Source of the DNA: Coriobacteriaceae bacterium
GTDB taxonomy: Bacteria > Actinomycetota > Coriobacteriia > Coriobacteriales > UMGS124
Reading direction: 5' to 3'
Length of the DNA: 64,000 nt
NCBI GenBank assembly: GCA_019421015.1
Contig: JAHZGC010000006.1
Coordinates: 1-64,000 of the forward strand
Shown: piece after piece, positions 17,201-24,691 of the stretch
How positions within the stretch are numbered: the first letter of the stretch is position 1
How the letters are laid out: the number at the start of each line of letters is the position of its first letter
Made by a program: the position numbers and the translations under genes
Notes under the pieces: model-generated
Databases searched by the model: none
What the model saw: only the letters and a program-made list of their open reading frames with translations
What the model was told of the DNA's origin: nothing

Positions 17201-17694
17201 AGATGCTCGGCCAGGCCGTGGCCGAGGCCAGGGGGGAGGAGCCCACCGACGCCGCGGAGACCACCGTGACCATCAACCTGCCGGCCGACTACTTCTTGAG
17301 CGAGGACTACCTGCCCGACGTGGACCGCCGCGTGCTCGTGTACCGCAAGCTGGCCGCCGTGAGCGACCTGGCGGGTGTGGACGAGCTGCAGGCGGACACC
17401 GTGAAGCGCTACGGCGAGCTGCCCGAGGCCGCTCGCAACATGTTCGACCGCGCCCGCGTGCGTATCCGTGCCGACCGGCTGGGCATCACGGCCGTGGGCT
17501 ACGCCACCGGCAAGATCACGCTGGCCGGGGCCGAGGTGCCCGAGGCCATCCACAAGGCGTGGCACGCCAAGGGCGCCCAGGTGTTCGTGAAGACCAAGAA
17601 GGTCAACTACCCCTTCCGCGCCGACAAGGAGGAGCTGCTGCCGGCGGCCCTGGCGATCCTGGAGGAGCTGGGCGGCGCCGACGAGGAGGAGTAG
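14242..17694 (+). CDS. mfd: Transcription-repair coupling factor
   Basis: A 1150-residue Mfd. It dislodges RNA polymerase stalled at DNA damage and recruits UvrA. In order: UvrB-like damage-recognition region (1-~330); RNA-polymerase-interacting domain starting near residue 488 (KPGDYVVHATHGIAHF); RecG-like translocase with Walker A GFGKT at 641-645 and the motif II box DEEQRFG at 739-745; motif VI region LAQLYQLKGRVGRG; and the C-terminal UvrA-binding control domain. Length is normal. ATG 14242 has AGGGGAG upstream. It is a single-gene unit ended by a strong hairpin. A very long antisense frame covers it but is only a codon-bias shadow. Confidence 0.97.
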   Translation: MLIHRIAAQLATAPEFRDIERALNLGQEATLGIAQSARPLAIAALYARRPRPTVVVVAGEEAADRTAQALAAYVGLDQIERIPLRKDLPWSDKAPDHAVVGARARALARLHAGDPCIAVCSARALLRCVPPPSSEFWKPATFSLGQEVPFGQVPERLLFMGYTNAGAADAPGTFYVHGDSIDVWPAQATSPVRLEFFGDEIDAVRRMVPSTGQTIGDIAEVQVFPCRELALSAKAIERCRRRMYQAAQDDDEIAQHMEFLEGGVVFPELDRYLPQLYAATSIPLAHVCPEALMVLAEPRSLFDDATRAYDEIAQAAREKHIDLAGLYIRPTEMDFGTQQRLTLVSLMRAGGGATAELRIQQPDVAGGSRLMRRLDSFRHMGYATVFAIPDSEARRSMELSLTDERIPITVSLGSDAENRIPCTPVGAEQPEAPLPRGPIVVTDAPIPAGVVVPDARLAIISVSDLQSRMAKHGKRRNVDVTDITFPFKPGDYVVHATHGIAHFTAIVRKEVAGKERDYFLLEYADGDKLYVPFEQVDRLTRYVGPDGENPRLTCLNTADWTRATNKARKAAKKLAFDLVDLYTRRAAAQGFRFSPDTAWQEQMEECFPYEVTPDQQAAIQDIKADMESPKPMDRLLCGDVGFGKTEVALRAAFKATQDGKQVMVLCPTTILAQQHYQTFAERFAGFDVRVEVLSRFRSAGQQKKALEGFSSGEVQVLVGTHRLLSNDVNPHDLGLVIVDEEQRFGVQHKEQLKNLREQVDVLTLSATPIPRTMQMAMSGVRDMSLIKTAPPGRKPVKVHVGEWDEDVVSAAIRLELERGGQVYYVSNRVKTIDEAVQRVMSVAPEARVGVAHGKMSPREVENVMESFVTGQIDVLVATTIIESGIDNPHTNTLIIEDSQRLGLAQLYQLKGRVGRGKLQAYAYFMFPPDLPLTPEATDRLMAIGEYTDLGSGMRIAMRDLEIRGAGSLMGAEQHGNLSSVGFDLYTQMLGQAVAEARGEEPTDAAETTVTINLPADYFLSEDYLPDVDRRVLVYRKLAAVSDLAGVDELQADTVKRYGELPEAARNMFDRARVRIRADRLGITAVGYATGKITLAGAEVPEAIHKAWHAKGAQVFVKTKKVNYPFRADKEELLPAALAILEELGGADEEE

Positions 17695-17702
17695 GGAGCG
17701 AC

Positions 17703-17735
17703 GGAGAAGCCCCTGGGGATGCCGGGGGCTTCTCC
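17703..17735 (+). terminator. Terminator after mfd
   Basis: GGAGAAGCCCC (17703-17713) pairs perfectly with GGGGCTTCTCC (17725-17735), 11 bp, eight bases after the mfd stop. No long T run follows. Confidence 0.8.
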
Positions 17736-17763
17736 ACCGTAGCAGAGCGGTGCTACTCAAGCG

Positions 17764-17780
17764 TGCTATCACTACTAGCA
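17764..17780. promoter_or_regulatory. Candidate autoregulatory operator of the toxin-antitoxin pair
   Basis: TGCTA and TAGCA face each other across seven bases, directly before an AT-rich CATAATAC stretch that could be the -10 box. Ribbon-helix-helix antitoxins usually repress their own promoter through such dyads. Placement 37 bases before the antitoxin start fits; binding is inferred. Confidence 0.45.
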
Positions 17781-17816
17781 TAATACGGCTATCTTGGCGT
17801 GTTGAGAGGAGGCCCT

Positions 17817-18160
17817 ATGGCCGCCACGCAGGTAAACATCCGCATGGATGACTCCCTCAAGCAGGCTGGCGACGAGGTACTGGAGCGCTATGGGTTTTCG
17901 GCCACCCAGGCGATTCGGGCGCTGTGGGAGTACGTGGCACACAGTGGAGAGGTGCCCGATTTTATGCTGAGCGCCGAGCCCGACGCGGATGAGTGCGCAC
18001 GTAAACTCGCGCTTATCGAGGGGGGGCGAGGGGCCGAGGGGCGGCGGTTCGCAGTGCGCGCGAGGCTGGCATTGCCTGCACTCTGCCCGGGGAGTCGAAC
18101 GAGGAGCTGTTGGCGGCGGCCTATGCCGAACGGTTCGGATTTCTTGCCGGGGAGGCTTAA
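17817..18160 (+). pseudogene. RelB/DinJ-family antitoxin, interrupted by a -1 frameshift at a G7 run
   Basis: The N-terminus is a ribbon-helix-helix antitoxin: MAATQVNIRMDDSLKQ, then GFSATQAIRALWEYVAHSG. After about residue 70 the starting frame runs into nonsense that overlaps the toxin gene. The -1 frame instead continues plausibly (GIACTLPGESNEELLAA, YAERFGFLAGEA) to a TAA that abuts the toxin ATG. The switch point is G GGG GGG at 18020-18026, in the exact zero-frame phasing of a -1 slippery heptamer. Either one G was lost (pseudogene or sequencing error), or ribosomes slip to make a 114-residue antitoxin. The start at 17817 has GAGAGGAGG upstream. Confidence 0.65.
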
Positions 18161-18682
18161 ATGGCCGTGCGGTTTGAAGGTGTTCTGCTCGATACTAACG
18201 TGCTGATCGACTACGCCTCGGGGCGCGAGCCTCAAAGCGGGACCTGCATGGAACTCCTGGAAGAACTGATATGCAGGGACAAGACCGTGTTCGTTGCGGC
18301 GGTTTCCCTCAAAGACCTGTTCTACGTCGTGGAGAACTACATCAAACGACAGGCGCGAGCCGACCATGGGGGAGCGCTGCTCCCCGGCGATGCGGCGGCT
18401 GCGACCCGGATAGCCTGGGGCTGCGTCGAGCGCATACTCGATGTCGCGATGGTGCCCAACCTGGGGCATACCGAGTGTCGCGAGGCCTTCGTGCTGCGCG
18501 GCGTGCACGGGGATTTTGAAGACTACCTTGTGGTCGCCGCCGCGCTTCATGTGGGGGCCGACTGCCTGATTACCAGCGACGAGCGGCTGATGCGGCACGC
18601 CCCGGTTACGTGTCTTACGCCCCAAGACGCGCTGACGCTTCTCAGGAAGGAGGGCGTTCGTGGCGGTATAGGCGGTTTCTGA
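18161..18682 (+). CDS. PIN-domain toxin (VapC-like ribonuclease)
   Basis: A 173-residue PIN-domain protein. Acidic residues expected to hold the catalytic metal are visible: Asp11 in LLDTNVLIDY, the acidic cluster HGDFEDYLVVAAA (118-121), and Asp140 in CLITSDERL. PIN toxins cleave RNA, typically tRNA or rRNA, and are held in check by the partner antitoxin. Its ATG directly follows the TAA of the antitoxin's -1 frame (TAAATG), which is strong evidence that the pair is translationally coupled in that frame. If the antitoxin is truly broken, this toxin must be silent, inactive or controlled elsewhere. Confidence 0.8.
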   Translation: MAVRFEGVLLDTNVLIDYASGREPQSGTCMELLEELICRDKTVFVAAVSLKDLFYVVENYIKRQARADHGGALLPGDAAAATRIAWGCVERILDVAMVPNLGHTECREAFVLRGVHGDFEDYLVVAAALHVGADCLITSDERLMRHAPVTCLTPQDALTLLRKEGVRGGIGGF

Positions 18683-19254
18683 CATACACGGCTGCTACAC
18701 GCAGTTCCAGCACCTGCTCGATAAGGCCTCACCCGGCAAAGACGACGAGATGTATATCCCGGGCGATGTTATTGACCGCGGACCAAAGCCCGTCGAGATG
18801 TTGAGGTGGTGCATTGATGCGCTCCCACTGTCTACACGCTGCTGGGCAATCACGGGGACATGGCGGGTTGCGTTGTGATGCGCGACCCCGATGACCTGGA
18901 GGTGCGTTGGGGCGATCCGTGGGTTACAACGACGGGGAGCGTACGCGCACGGCCTTGTTGCGACACGCCGACGCCGCGTGGCGCCGCGAGCGGTTGGCCC
19001 CATGGCTCGAGGGCCTTGCACCCTATGCTTCTGTGATGGTGGATGAGAAGGCGTTCATGCTGGTACATGCGGGGTTTGATCCCACGGTGTGGGACGCGCG
19101 CACGACGGTTTTACTGCGACAGGCTGGACGATTCGCGGGCCCACCACAAGTGCGTCGACGTCGGTGCCGGGTTTGGATAGAGAACGTGGTGCTCGGCAAC
19201 CGTAGATCGTGCGAGATGGGGTTGCTGGTCGGGGCCGAGACGGCAAAGCGGTGA
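18660..19254 (+). pseudogene. Decayed PPP-family metallophosphatase
   Basis: Fragments in three frames spell one serine/threonine-phosphatase-like protein. SDIHGCYTQFQHLLDK and YIPGDVIDRGPKPVEM are in one frame, followed by VYTLLGNHGDMAG in a second and KAFMLVHAGFDPTVWD in a third. These are the metal-binding motifs GDxHG, GDxxDRG, GNH and the HAG box. The copy is broken by an in-frame TAG at 18669 just before the first motif, a one-base loss near 18828, and another shift near 18915. No frame is long enough to be functional. It overlaps the toxin's end. Confidence 0.75.
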
Positions 19255-19389
19255 TTCGTGCCCTCTAATGACCCCCGTAGTTCCGATGCGGGGTTTGTCA
19301 GAATCGGGAATGAGCTGATGCCGGCGTTTTGAAGGCGTTGTGGCATACTGGCCCTTGAGAGGAAGTCAGCCGCGCGGGATGGGAGACCT

Positions 19390-20844
19390 ATGGGAAAGCA
19401 GAGCACATGGCGCCGCCCGGCCGACACGTATGGCCCCATGTTCAGCATGGCTTTGACCGTGCTATGGATTATGGTGGGAGCCTCGAGCCACCAAATCATT
19501 TACTTTGGCGTGGTTGGCCTATCGGGCTGGGTGCTCACGATGGGCGCTGCGGTGCTCGCCTATGCCGCCCTTAGTCTGATTGGGTGTCAGAACTGGTCGT
19601 TTGGGGTTTTACGTGTTGCTGCGGGTATGACGGCTTCTGTTGGTGTTGCGTTGGTTTCGCTTGCCATTAACGTTTTTGGGTCCGATCATGTTTTGAAGCT
19701 GGTCGGCGATGCGTTTTCTGGCGTAGGGTTGGCACTATCGTCGCTGGCTGTTCTCAGGGTGCTGCAAGCTTCCTACGATGCGGATCAAAGGGAGTTCGTG
19801 TGTCTGACGGCGCTGGTTGTCGCCGCACTTCTTTATTTTCTTGTTATAACGCTTGGGATGGTTCCCCTGATTTTGGCGTGCAGCATTGCCCCGGCGCTTG
19901 CGATGTGCCTGCTCGGGGATGACGAAGGCCTGCGGTTTGCTCGCGTCGAAGGGAGTATCCAGAGCGCTGCGGCGACGCCGGCTTGGGACTGGCTGCGCGT
20001 GCTCTCCTCTCTGGCGCTTCCTCTGGGCCTGTCGTTCATGCAAGGGATATTGTTGGCGAGCGAGAGGGGCATCGCGCGCCCTGGTGAATGGCGCGCCGTT
20101 ATCGGGGCTGCCACGCTGGGTGTGGTTGCGGCGGTTCTAGTGTTCGACGGCTTCTTGCAAAAGTTGACACGCCGATGGCTGCGTCATGCTGGGGTGCCTG
20201 GCTTGATGCTTTTGATCTGCGTGGGCTATTTGGCCCTGGGGCCGAACACGGGCATAGTGCCGGCTGTTCTCTGCTACAGCTACGGACTGCTGTACCTGCC
20301 GTTTCTCTGCATTAGGTTGGCGCCTTTCTCTATGTGGGTTTCTCGACCGAGGTCCCTATGCGTTTGCTGCCTGTGCCTTTCGTCCGTGCTGTTGCTGGGC
20401 AGCGTGGCGGGGCTGTTTCTTGAACCTATGGGGCTCACCATATTGGGGGCAATATGGGCTGGATGCTGCCTCGCGCTTCTCGTCTTTGATACGGTTGCTT
20501 ATGTGAGAGGCTTCGATGAGAGGGGAGAAAACGGCTGTGCGGGGCAGGGGGATTGCCCTGTTGCCGTTGTCGGAGCTTCTGCTTGCGGTGGAGACTATAT
20601 CGCTGGCTTGGAGGCGAAATGCGCGGATTTCGGAGAGAAGTACGGGCTTTCTCCGCGCGAGGTCGAGATACTGGCGTTAATTGCCCGCGGCAGGAGCGCC
20701 GCGTCCATCGCGGTGCAGAAGAATATCACTTACAACACGGTGCGCAGCCACGTCGCTCATCTTTATGTAAAGACGGGGGCCCACAATCGGGAGGAACTGA
20801 TGATGCTGCTTGAGCAACCGGTTGGGAGCATCCTGAAACCCTGA
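19390..20844 (+). CDS. Membrane-bound LuxR-family transcriptional regulator
   Basis: A 484-residue protein with about twelve hydrophobic helices and a C-terminal LuxR domain: LSPREVEILALIARGRSAAS, then YNTVRSHVAHLYVKTGAHN. No receiver or kinase domain is present. GGGAG lies before the ATG. It is tandem with, and ~210 bases upstream of, the flavoprotein at 21054, with no obvious terminator between them; the spacer carries a CGTACG-containing inverted repeat. Codon use is less GC-biased than the neighbouring housekeeping genes. Control of the downstream flavoprotein is inferred from position. Confidence 0.86.
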   Translation: MGKQSTWRRPADTYGPMFSMALTVLWIMVGASSHQIIYFGVVGLSGWVLTMGAAVLAYAALSLIGCQNWSFGVLRVAAGMTASVGVALVSLAINVFGSDHVLKLVGDAFSGVGLALSSLAVLRVLQASYDADQREFVCLTALVVAALLYFLVITLGMVPLILACSIAPALAMCLLGDDEGLRFARVEGSIQSAAATPAWDWLRVLSSLALPLGLSFMQGILLASERGIARPGEWRAVIGAATLGVVAAVLVFDGFLQKLTRRWLRHAGVPGLMLLICVGYLALGPNTGIVPAVLCYSYGLLYLPFLCIRLAPFSMWVSRPRSLCVCCLCLSSVLLLGSVAGLFLEPMGLTILGAIWAGCCLALLVFDTVAYVRGFDERGENGCAGQGDCPVAVVGASACGGDYIAGLEAKCADFGEKYGLSPREVEILALIARGRSAASIAVQKNITYNTVRSHVAHLYVKTGAHNREELMMLLEQPVGSILKP

Positions 20845-20898
20845 AAGCGGTCGACCTGCGACTTCCCGGGGCGGTTTATAAATCAGGACTCTGCCTGC

Positions 20899-20948
20899 GC
20901 ATCGTACGCCGTGCATGAATGCGCCCTATGGTACTAGCCGTACGATGC
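20899..20948. promoter_or_regulatory. GCATCGTACG inverted repeat before the flavoprotein gene
   Basis: GCATCGTACG (20899-20908) and CGTACGATGC (20939-20948) are perfect inverted copies, 40 bases start to start, and each contains the palindrome CGTACG. They lie between the LuxR gene and the flavoprotein it probably controls, about 105 bases before the flavoprotein start. Confidence 0.5.
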
Positions 20949-21053
20949 CAATCCCTCTCCCTCCTGGCCAAAATGCCCCGTGACAGGGTTGTCTGCCATA
21001 TGCGTTTGAAGCGCGGGCGGGTGACTGTTGGCATTGGGACAGAAGGAGGCATT

Positions 21054-22718
21054 ATGTTCGCGGAGGGCCATGTGTCTAGGAGGCAGTTCGTGGGAGGGGC
21101 CGCTATTGCGGGGGCTGCCATGACGGCGGGGTCTTTTGTCCGTACGGCTAGGGCCGAACAGTCCGAGGTGCAGGATCCCTGTGCGACGTATCTGAGCTAC
21201 GAAAACCCTGACGAAATCGGTGTTGTTCACCAGGCTCAAGCCCAGGTTGACGCCGACTTTGTGGTGGTGGGCTCGGGCATCGGCGGTCTTACGGCTGCTA
21301 TGCTGGCGGCCGAGCTCGCTCCTGACGCAAAGATTGTGCTGGTCGAGAAGTGCGGCTTTACGGGAGGGAATGGCAACTACGCCGAAATTTGCGCCCCCGC
21401 CGCTCCATGTACACCCGAGGAGGCTGCTGCCTCGGCCTTGGCTAAGGTGGTTGCCAGCAACTACATGAAGGACTTCTATCTCCTGGAACGCCTGGCTTTT
21501 GAGGGCAACTTCTGCACCTCATGGCTTCTCAACAAGCACGGTGTTGAGCTTGACGGTTCGCACTTCTACTATCAGAACTGGGCGGGCGCCACGACCATGG
21601 CCCAACTTACTGAGGAGATTGCGACTTCTGAGGCCTATGCCAATGTCGAGATCCTGCTCAACACCCGCGCCACGGCCCTTTTGATGGCGGATGGCTACAC
21701 ATGCCAAGGCGTACAGGTATTTGCGGACGGCGTGTACACGGATATTGTCGCCAAAGCCGTCTTCCTGTGCACGGGCGGCATGGCGACGAACTTCGACTTG
21801 CTGCGGTTCTTTACCAACCAAGACGTTGTAGAGAAATCTTACGGTATGGGTGCCGGCCAGGACGGTGACGGCCACCTCATGGTGCAGCAGACCGCCCATG
21901 GCATGGTGAAGAGCGTCTACGCCACCTCGATGTTCAACAACGTCAAGGGGTTTGGTTTTAGCAGCCCGCTGGGAGTGGCTGCCGTGGTGCAGCCAACGTG
22001 CCTTTATGTGAATCAGTACGGCGAGCGTTTTTGCGACGAGGCGGCCAGCAATGTCTACCCGTTCATGCTCGCGGGCAAGGCGATCGAGACGAATGGCCGG
22101 TGCTACTCTATCGTGGGTCAGAATCTCATAGATCGCTTTGCGAGCCAGGGTTCCGATACCGAGTACTGGTTCTATTATCAGACTCCGACAGACTTGCAGG
22201 GGGATCTTGAGCGCTACGCCGTTAATCCCGGCGTTTTCAAAGCCGAAACCTTAGAGGAGCTTGCCGTGCTCATCGACGTGGACCCGACGGCCCTGTGCGC
22301 CACGGTGGAACGCTACGAGGCGGATGCGGAGGCCGGTGAAGGCGACACCGTGAAAGGCAAGGACGCCCAGTGGATGGTGAGCTTGGGCTCGGGTCCCTAC
22401 TATGCTTTCCGGATGAGTTCGGGCATCATCCAAACCAACGGCGGCATTCGCGTTGATAGGCGCTGTCGCGTCTGTGACCCGTACTTTAAGCCGGTTAATG
22501 GTTTGTATGCTGGCGGTATCGCCATCTCCGGCTTAAATGTCGAATATTACTCCACAGGCACGTCCCAGGCTGCTGGTCTGTGGAGCGGTACTGTGGTGGC
22601 GCGCGAAGTGGTCGAGAACGTCCTCGGCATGTCGGTACCCGAGGACTGGTACGGCGAACGGTACACGGGACCTTTTATGGACCGCGGCGCCACTGGCAAG
22701 TGCAAACCGCTTGAGTAG
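21054..22718 (+). CDS. TAT-exported FAD-dependent oxidoreductase
   Basis: A 554-residue flavoprotein of the FAD_binding_2 family with a TAT signal (SRRQFVGG, then an Ala/Gly helix ending near residue 33). The FAD site VVVGSGIGGLTAAMLAAE lies near residue 70 and VEKCGFTGGNGN follows. The C-terminus reads GLYAGGIAISG then GTSQAAGLWSGTVVAREV, which differs from both the fumarate- and the KstD-type closing motifs. No FMN domain is present, so electrons must come from a separate carrier. ATG 21054 is set by AAGGAGG; the frame is open further upstream without a ribosome site. It follows a LuxR membrane regulator in the same direction. Confidence 0.86.
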   Translation: MFAEGHVSRRQFVGGAAIAGAAMTAGSFVRTARAEQSEVQDPCATYLSYENPDEIGVVHQAQAQVDADFVVVGSGIGGLTAAMLAAELAPDAKIVLVEKCGFTGGNGNYAEICAPAAPCTPEEAAASALAKVVASNYMKDFYLLERLAFEGNFCTSWLLNKHGVELDGSHFYYQNWAGATTMAQLTEEIATSEAYANVEILLNTRATALLMADGYTCQGVQVFADGVYTDIVAKAVFLCTGGMATNFDLLRFFTNQDVVEKSYGMGAGQDGDGHLMVQQTAHGMVKSVYATSMFNNVKGFGFSSPLGVAAVVQPTCLYVNQYGERFCDEAASNVYPFMLAGKAIETNGRCYSIVGQNLIDRFASQGSDTEYWFYYQTPTDLQGDLERYAVNPGVFKAETLEELAVLIDVDPTALCATVERYEADAEAGEGDTVKGKDAQWMVSLGSGPYYAFRMSSGIIQTNGGIRVDRRCRVCDPYFKPVNGLYAGGIAISGLNVEYYSTGTSQAAGLWSGTVVAREVVENVLGMSVPEDWYGERYTGPFMDRGATGKCKPLE

Positions 22719-22805
22719 ACTTCGCGTATGTGCGGCCTCTTTTTCGCCGGTGACTGCCAAAACTACGAGCTCTGCGTCAAATAGGTCCAAGCCCAACAGA
22801 CATTC

Positions 22806-22845
22806 GTGCGGGTGCCTGGATTCCTGCGATTCCAGGCACCCGCAC
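22806..22845. terminator. Bidirectional hairpin between convergent genes
   Basis: A perfect 15-bp stem, GTGCGGGTGCCTGGA (22806-22820) with its complement at 22831-22845 and a 10-base loop, stands between two genes that point at each other. T tracts are absent on both sides. Confidence 0.7.
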
Positions 22846-22905
22846 CGTAGCGATGGTATATTGGGATCGACGACCCCGAGGTCTTCTTGCTGGTCTATCT
22901 GTGCC

Positions 22906-24411
22906 CTACCGCCCGCCTCGCTCCGCGCGCTGCACCAGCGCCATGAGCTCCTGGTAGGAGTGCACGGAGGTCTTGCGGTACACGTTGCCGATGTGGTCCT
23001 TGACGGTCCAGCTGCTCAGCGTGAGGCGCTCGGCGATCTCCTGACGCGAGAGCCCCGCCACGAGCAGACCCAACACCTCCTCCTCGCGTTCCGATAGGCC
23101 GTGGGCCGAGGCGATTGAGGTCGTGATGCGGGCGGCGCGGCGCTCCCGGTTCTCGTTTTCGGGCAGCTCGCGCAAGGCAAAGGCCACGGCATCGCTGCTG
23201 GCGGCGGGGAGCAGCGGAATGACCACCACGGTGGCCAGCACGGCTGTTGCTGCGATAAGGTCCCAGGCCGCGTGGCCTCCCACAAAGCGTTGGGCCAGCC
23301 AAAACGCCAGGGCCCCCAGACAGGTAAAGGCGCTGTAGGCTGCGTAGTTCACGGGCATCACGGCCACGAGCTCCCGAGAGTCGGTGCATGAGACCTCGAT
23401 GGAGAACAGCGTGATGACCACCACCTGAAGCACGAATATGATGCGCACGCACGCCAAGGCCGTTTGGGGTGCTGTCTCGTAGAGGTAGGGGAGAAGCGCC
23501 AGGGTGAATCCCACACCGGCTATGAGCAGACGCACGATGAGCCCAAAGCGCATGCCCGATGAGCGGGGGCGCCGCACGGCAAGGGCGAGAATCGCGCAAC
23601 AGGCCACGATGGGCGCCACAGCTGCGGTCCAGTACGACGAGGACGGCAGGGTTCCCGTGTAGGTGTAGACCCTAAAAGCCCCCGTGATGCCGACGGTCAC
23701 GCCAAGGCTCGCGATGACGGCGCTCGAATAGGGGGTGAGCCGGTAGCGCCGCGTGCTGCGGTGCCAGGCGCGGGCGCAGGGGCCCATAAAGTCGACCGAG
23801 CGCGCCAGCATGACCTGGCAGGCGGTTCCTACCCCCACCGTTCCCAGGCAAAAGGCGAGAAGCCCTGCGGGGCTCCGGAGCAGCGGGGAGGCCAGCGCCG
23901 AAAGGCTGGCCGCGACCAGCGCCTCTCCCGCCAGGGCGCCGATGCAGCGCATCCGGCCACCTGCCTGATAGATCACGCCTAGGGCGCAGGCCCAAAACAC
24001 CAGGGGGTATCCTGCAGCCCCTCCCAACCCCAGGGCCAGCAGCAGGGCGACGGCCAGCGGGGCATGAGCCAGGATGCAGGCGTACATCCCTGCGAGGCAG
24101 GCGGCCACCACGGCGGCGCAGACGAGGCCTGCCGTGGTGGCCGTCGGGGAGTCCCTGCGCTTGAGCCACCGGCGGGTACCCAGGCACCCGAGCCCCCCAG
24201 CAAAAAAGAACGCGAACTGCAACGGCAGGACCTGCTCCCAACCGTCTGCCAGGTAGGAGGTGAAGGCGATTCCCGCCACGCTGCAATAGCCCAGCAGGTA
24301 TATGCCGTGGCCTATCACGAGCAGGGCGATGATTTTGGCGAGGGGCGCGCGGTCCGAGGAGGGGACCGACTGGCCGCTCGGCGTCGGTACGGTGTGTTGA
24401 ACGGGCGTCAT
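22906..24411 (-). CDS. Membrane-bound LuxR-family transcriptional regulator
   Basis: A 501-residue protein with about twelve hydrophobic helices and a C-terminal LuxR domain: LSEREEEVLGLLVAGLSRQE, then SSWTVKDHIGNVYRKTSVHS. The HTH resembles that of the regulator at 33487, and both have a conserved LPENE segment just before it, so the two are probably close paralogues. Both also stand divergent to a TAT [4Fe-4S] protein gene (here 24692), which makes regulation of that class of target likely. ATG 24411 is preferred; a TTG nine codons earlier has no ribosome site. Confidence 0.86.
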   Translation of the reverse strand: MTPVQHTVPTPSGQSVPSSDRAPLAKIIALLVIGHGIYLLGYCSVAGIAFTSYLADGWEQVLPLQFAFFFAGGLGCLGTRRWLKRRDSPTATTAGLVCAAVVAACLAGMYACILAHAPLAVALLLALGLGGAAGYPLVFWACALGVIYQAGGRMRCIGALAGEALVAASLSALASPLLRSPAGLLAFCLGTVGVGTACQVMLARSVDFMGPCARAWHRSTRRYRLTPYSSAVIASLGVTVGITGAFRVYTYTGTLPSSSYWTAAVAPIVACCAILALAVRRPRSSGMRFGLIVRLLIAGVGFTLALLPYLYETAPQTALACVRIIFVLQVVVITLFSIEVSCTDSRELVAVMPVNYAAYSAFTCLGALAFWLAQRFVGGHAAWDLIAATAVLATVVVIPLLPAASSDAVAFALRELPENENRERRAARITTSIASAHGLSEREEEVLGLLVAGLSRQEIAERLTLSSWTVKDHIGNVYRKTSVHSYQELMALVQRAERGGR

Positions 24412-24691
24412 AGCGATAAAACCATCCTGTACCTGCAAAAAAGTCTGTCAATACCTCAGCGGGGGATTCAAAAGATGATGACCCAGGGCCCCCGATTTGG
24501 CAACCACCCCAAAAGGCGGAGTGCGGTACCTGCGCTTTGGGGATAGGTGCGGCCGGAGAAAGGGCTGCACTATGGGCTGCGTGACGCCGGGGAACGAGGG
24601 CCCGGCGCAGACGTGGACCTGCGGTTCAGGGGTCGCGTCCCATGCAGATCGGCGGCCGGTAGGGCCGCACCGAACAGGAGGAGGGTCAAGG

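Noticed and set aside
13132..17781. A 1549-codon antisense open frame covering mfd and the end of the KstD-like gene.
   Set aside because: It is Leu/His/Gly/Arg-rich low-complexity sequence with no domain and runs exactly opposite real genes. High GC at third codon positions removes stops on the other strand.
22537..23097. A plus-strand frame spanning the convergent hairpin at 22806.
   Set aside because: It overlaps two certain genes, crosses a terminator and has no domain.
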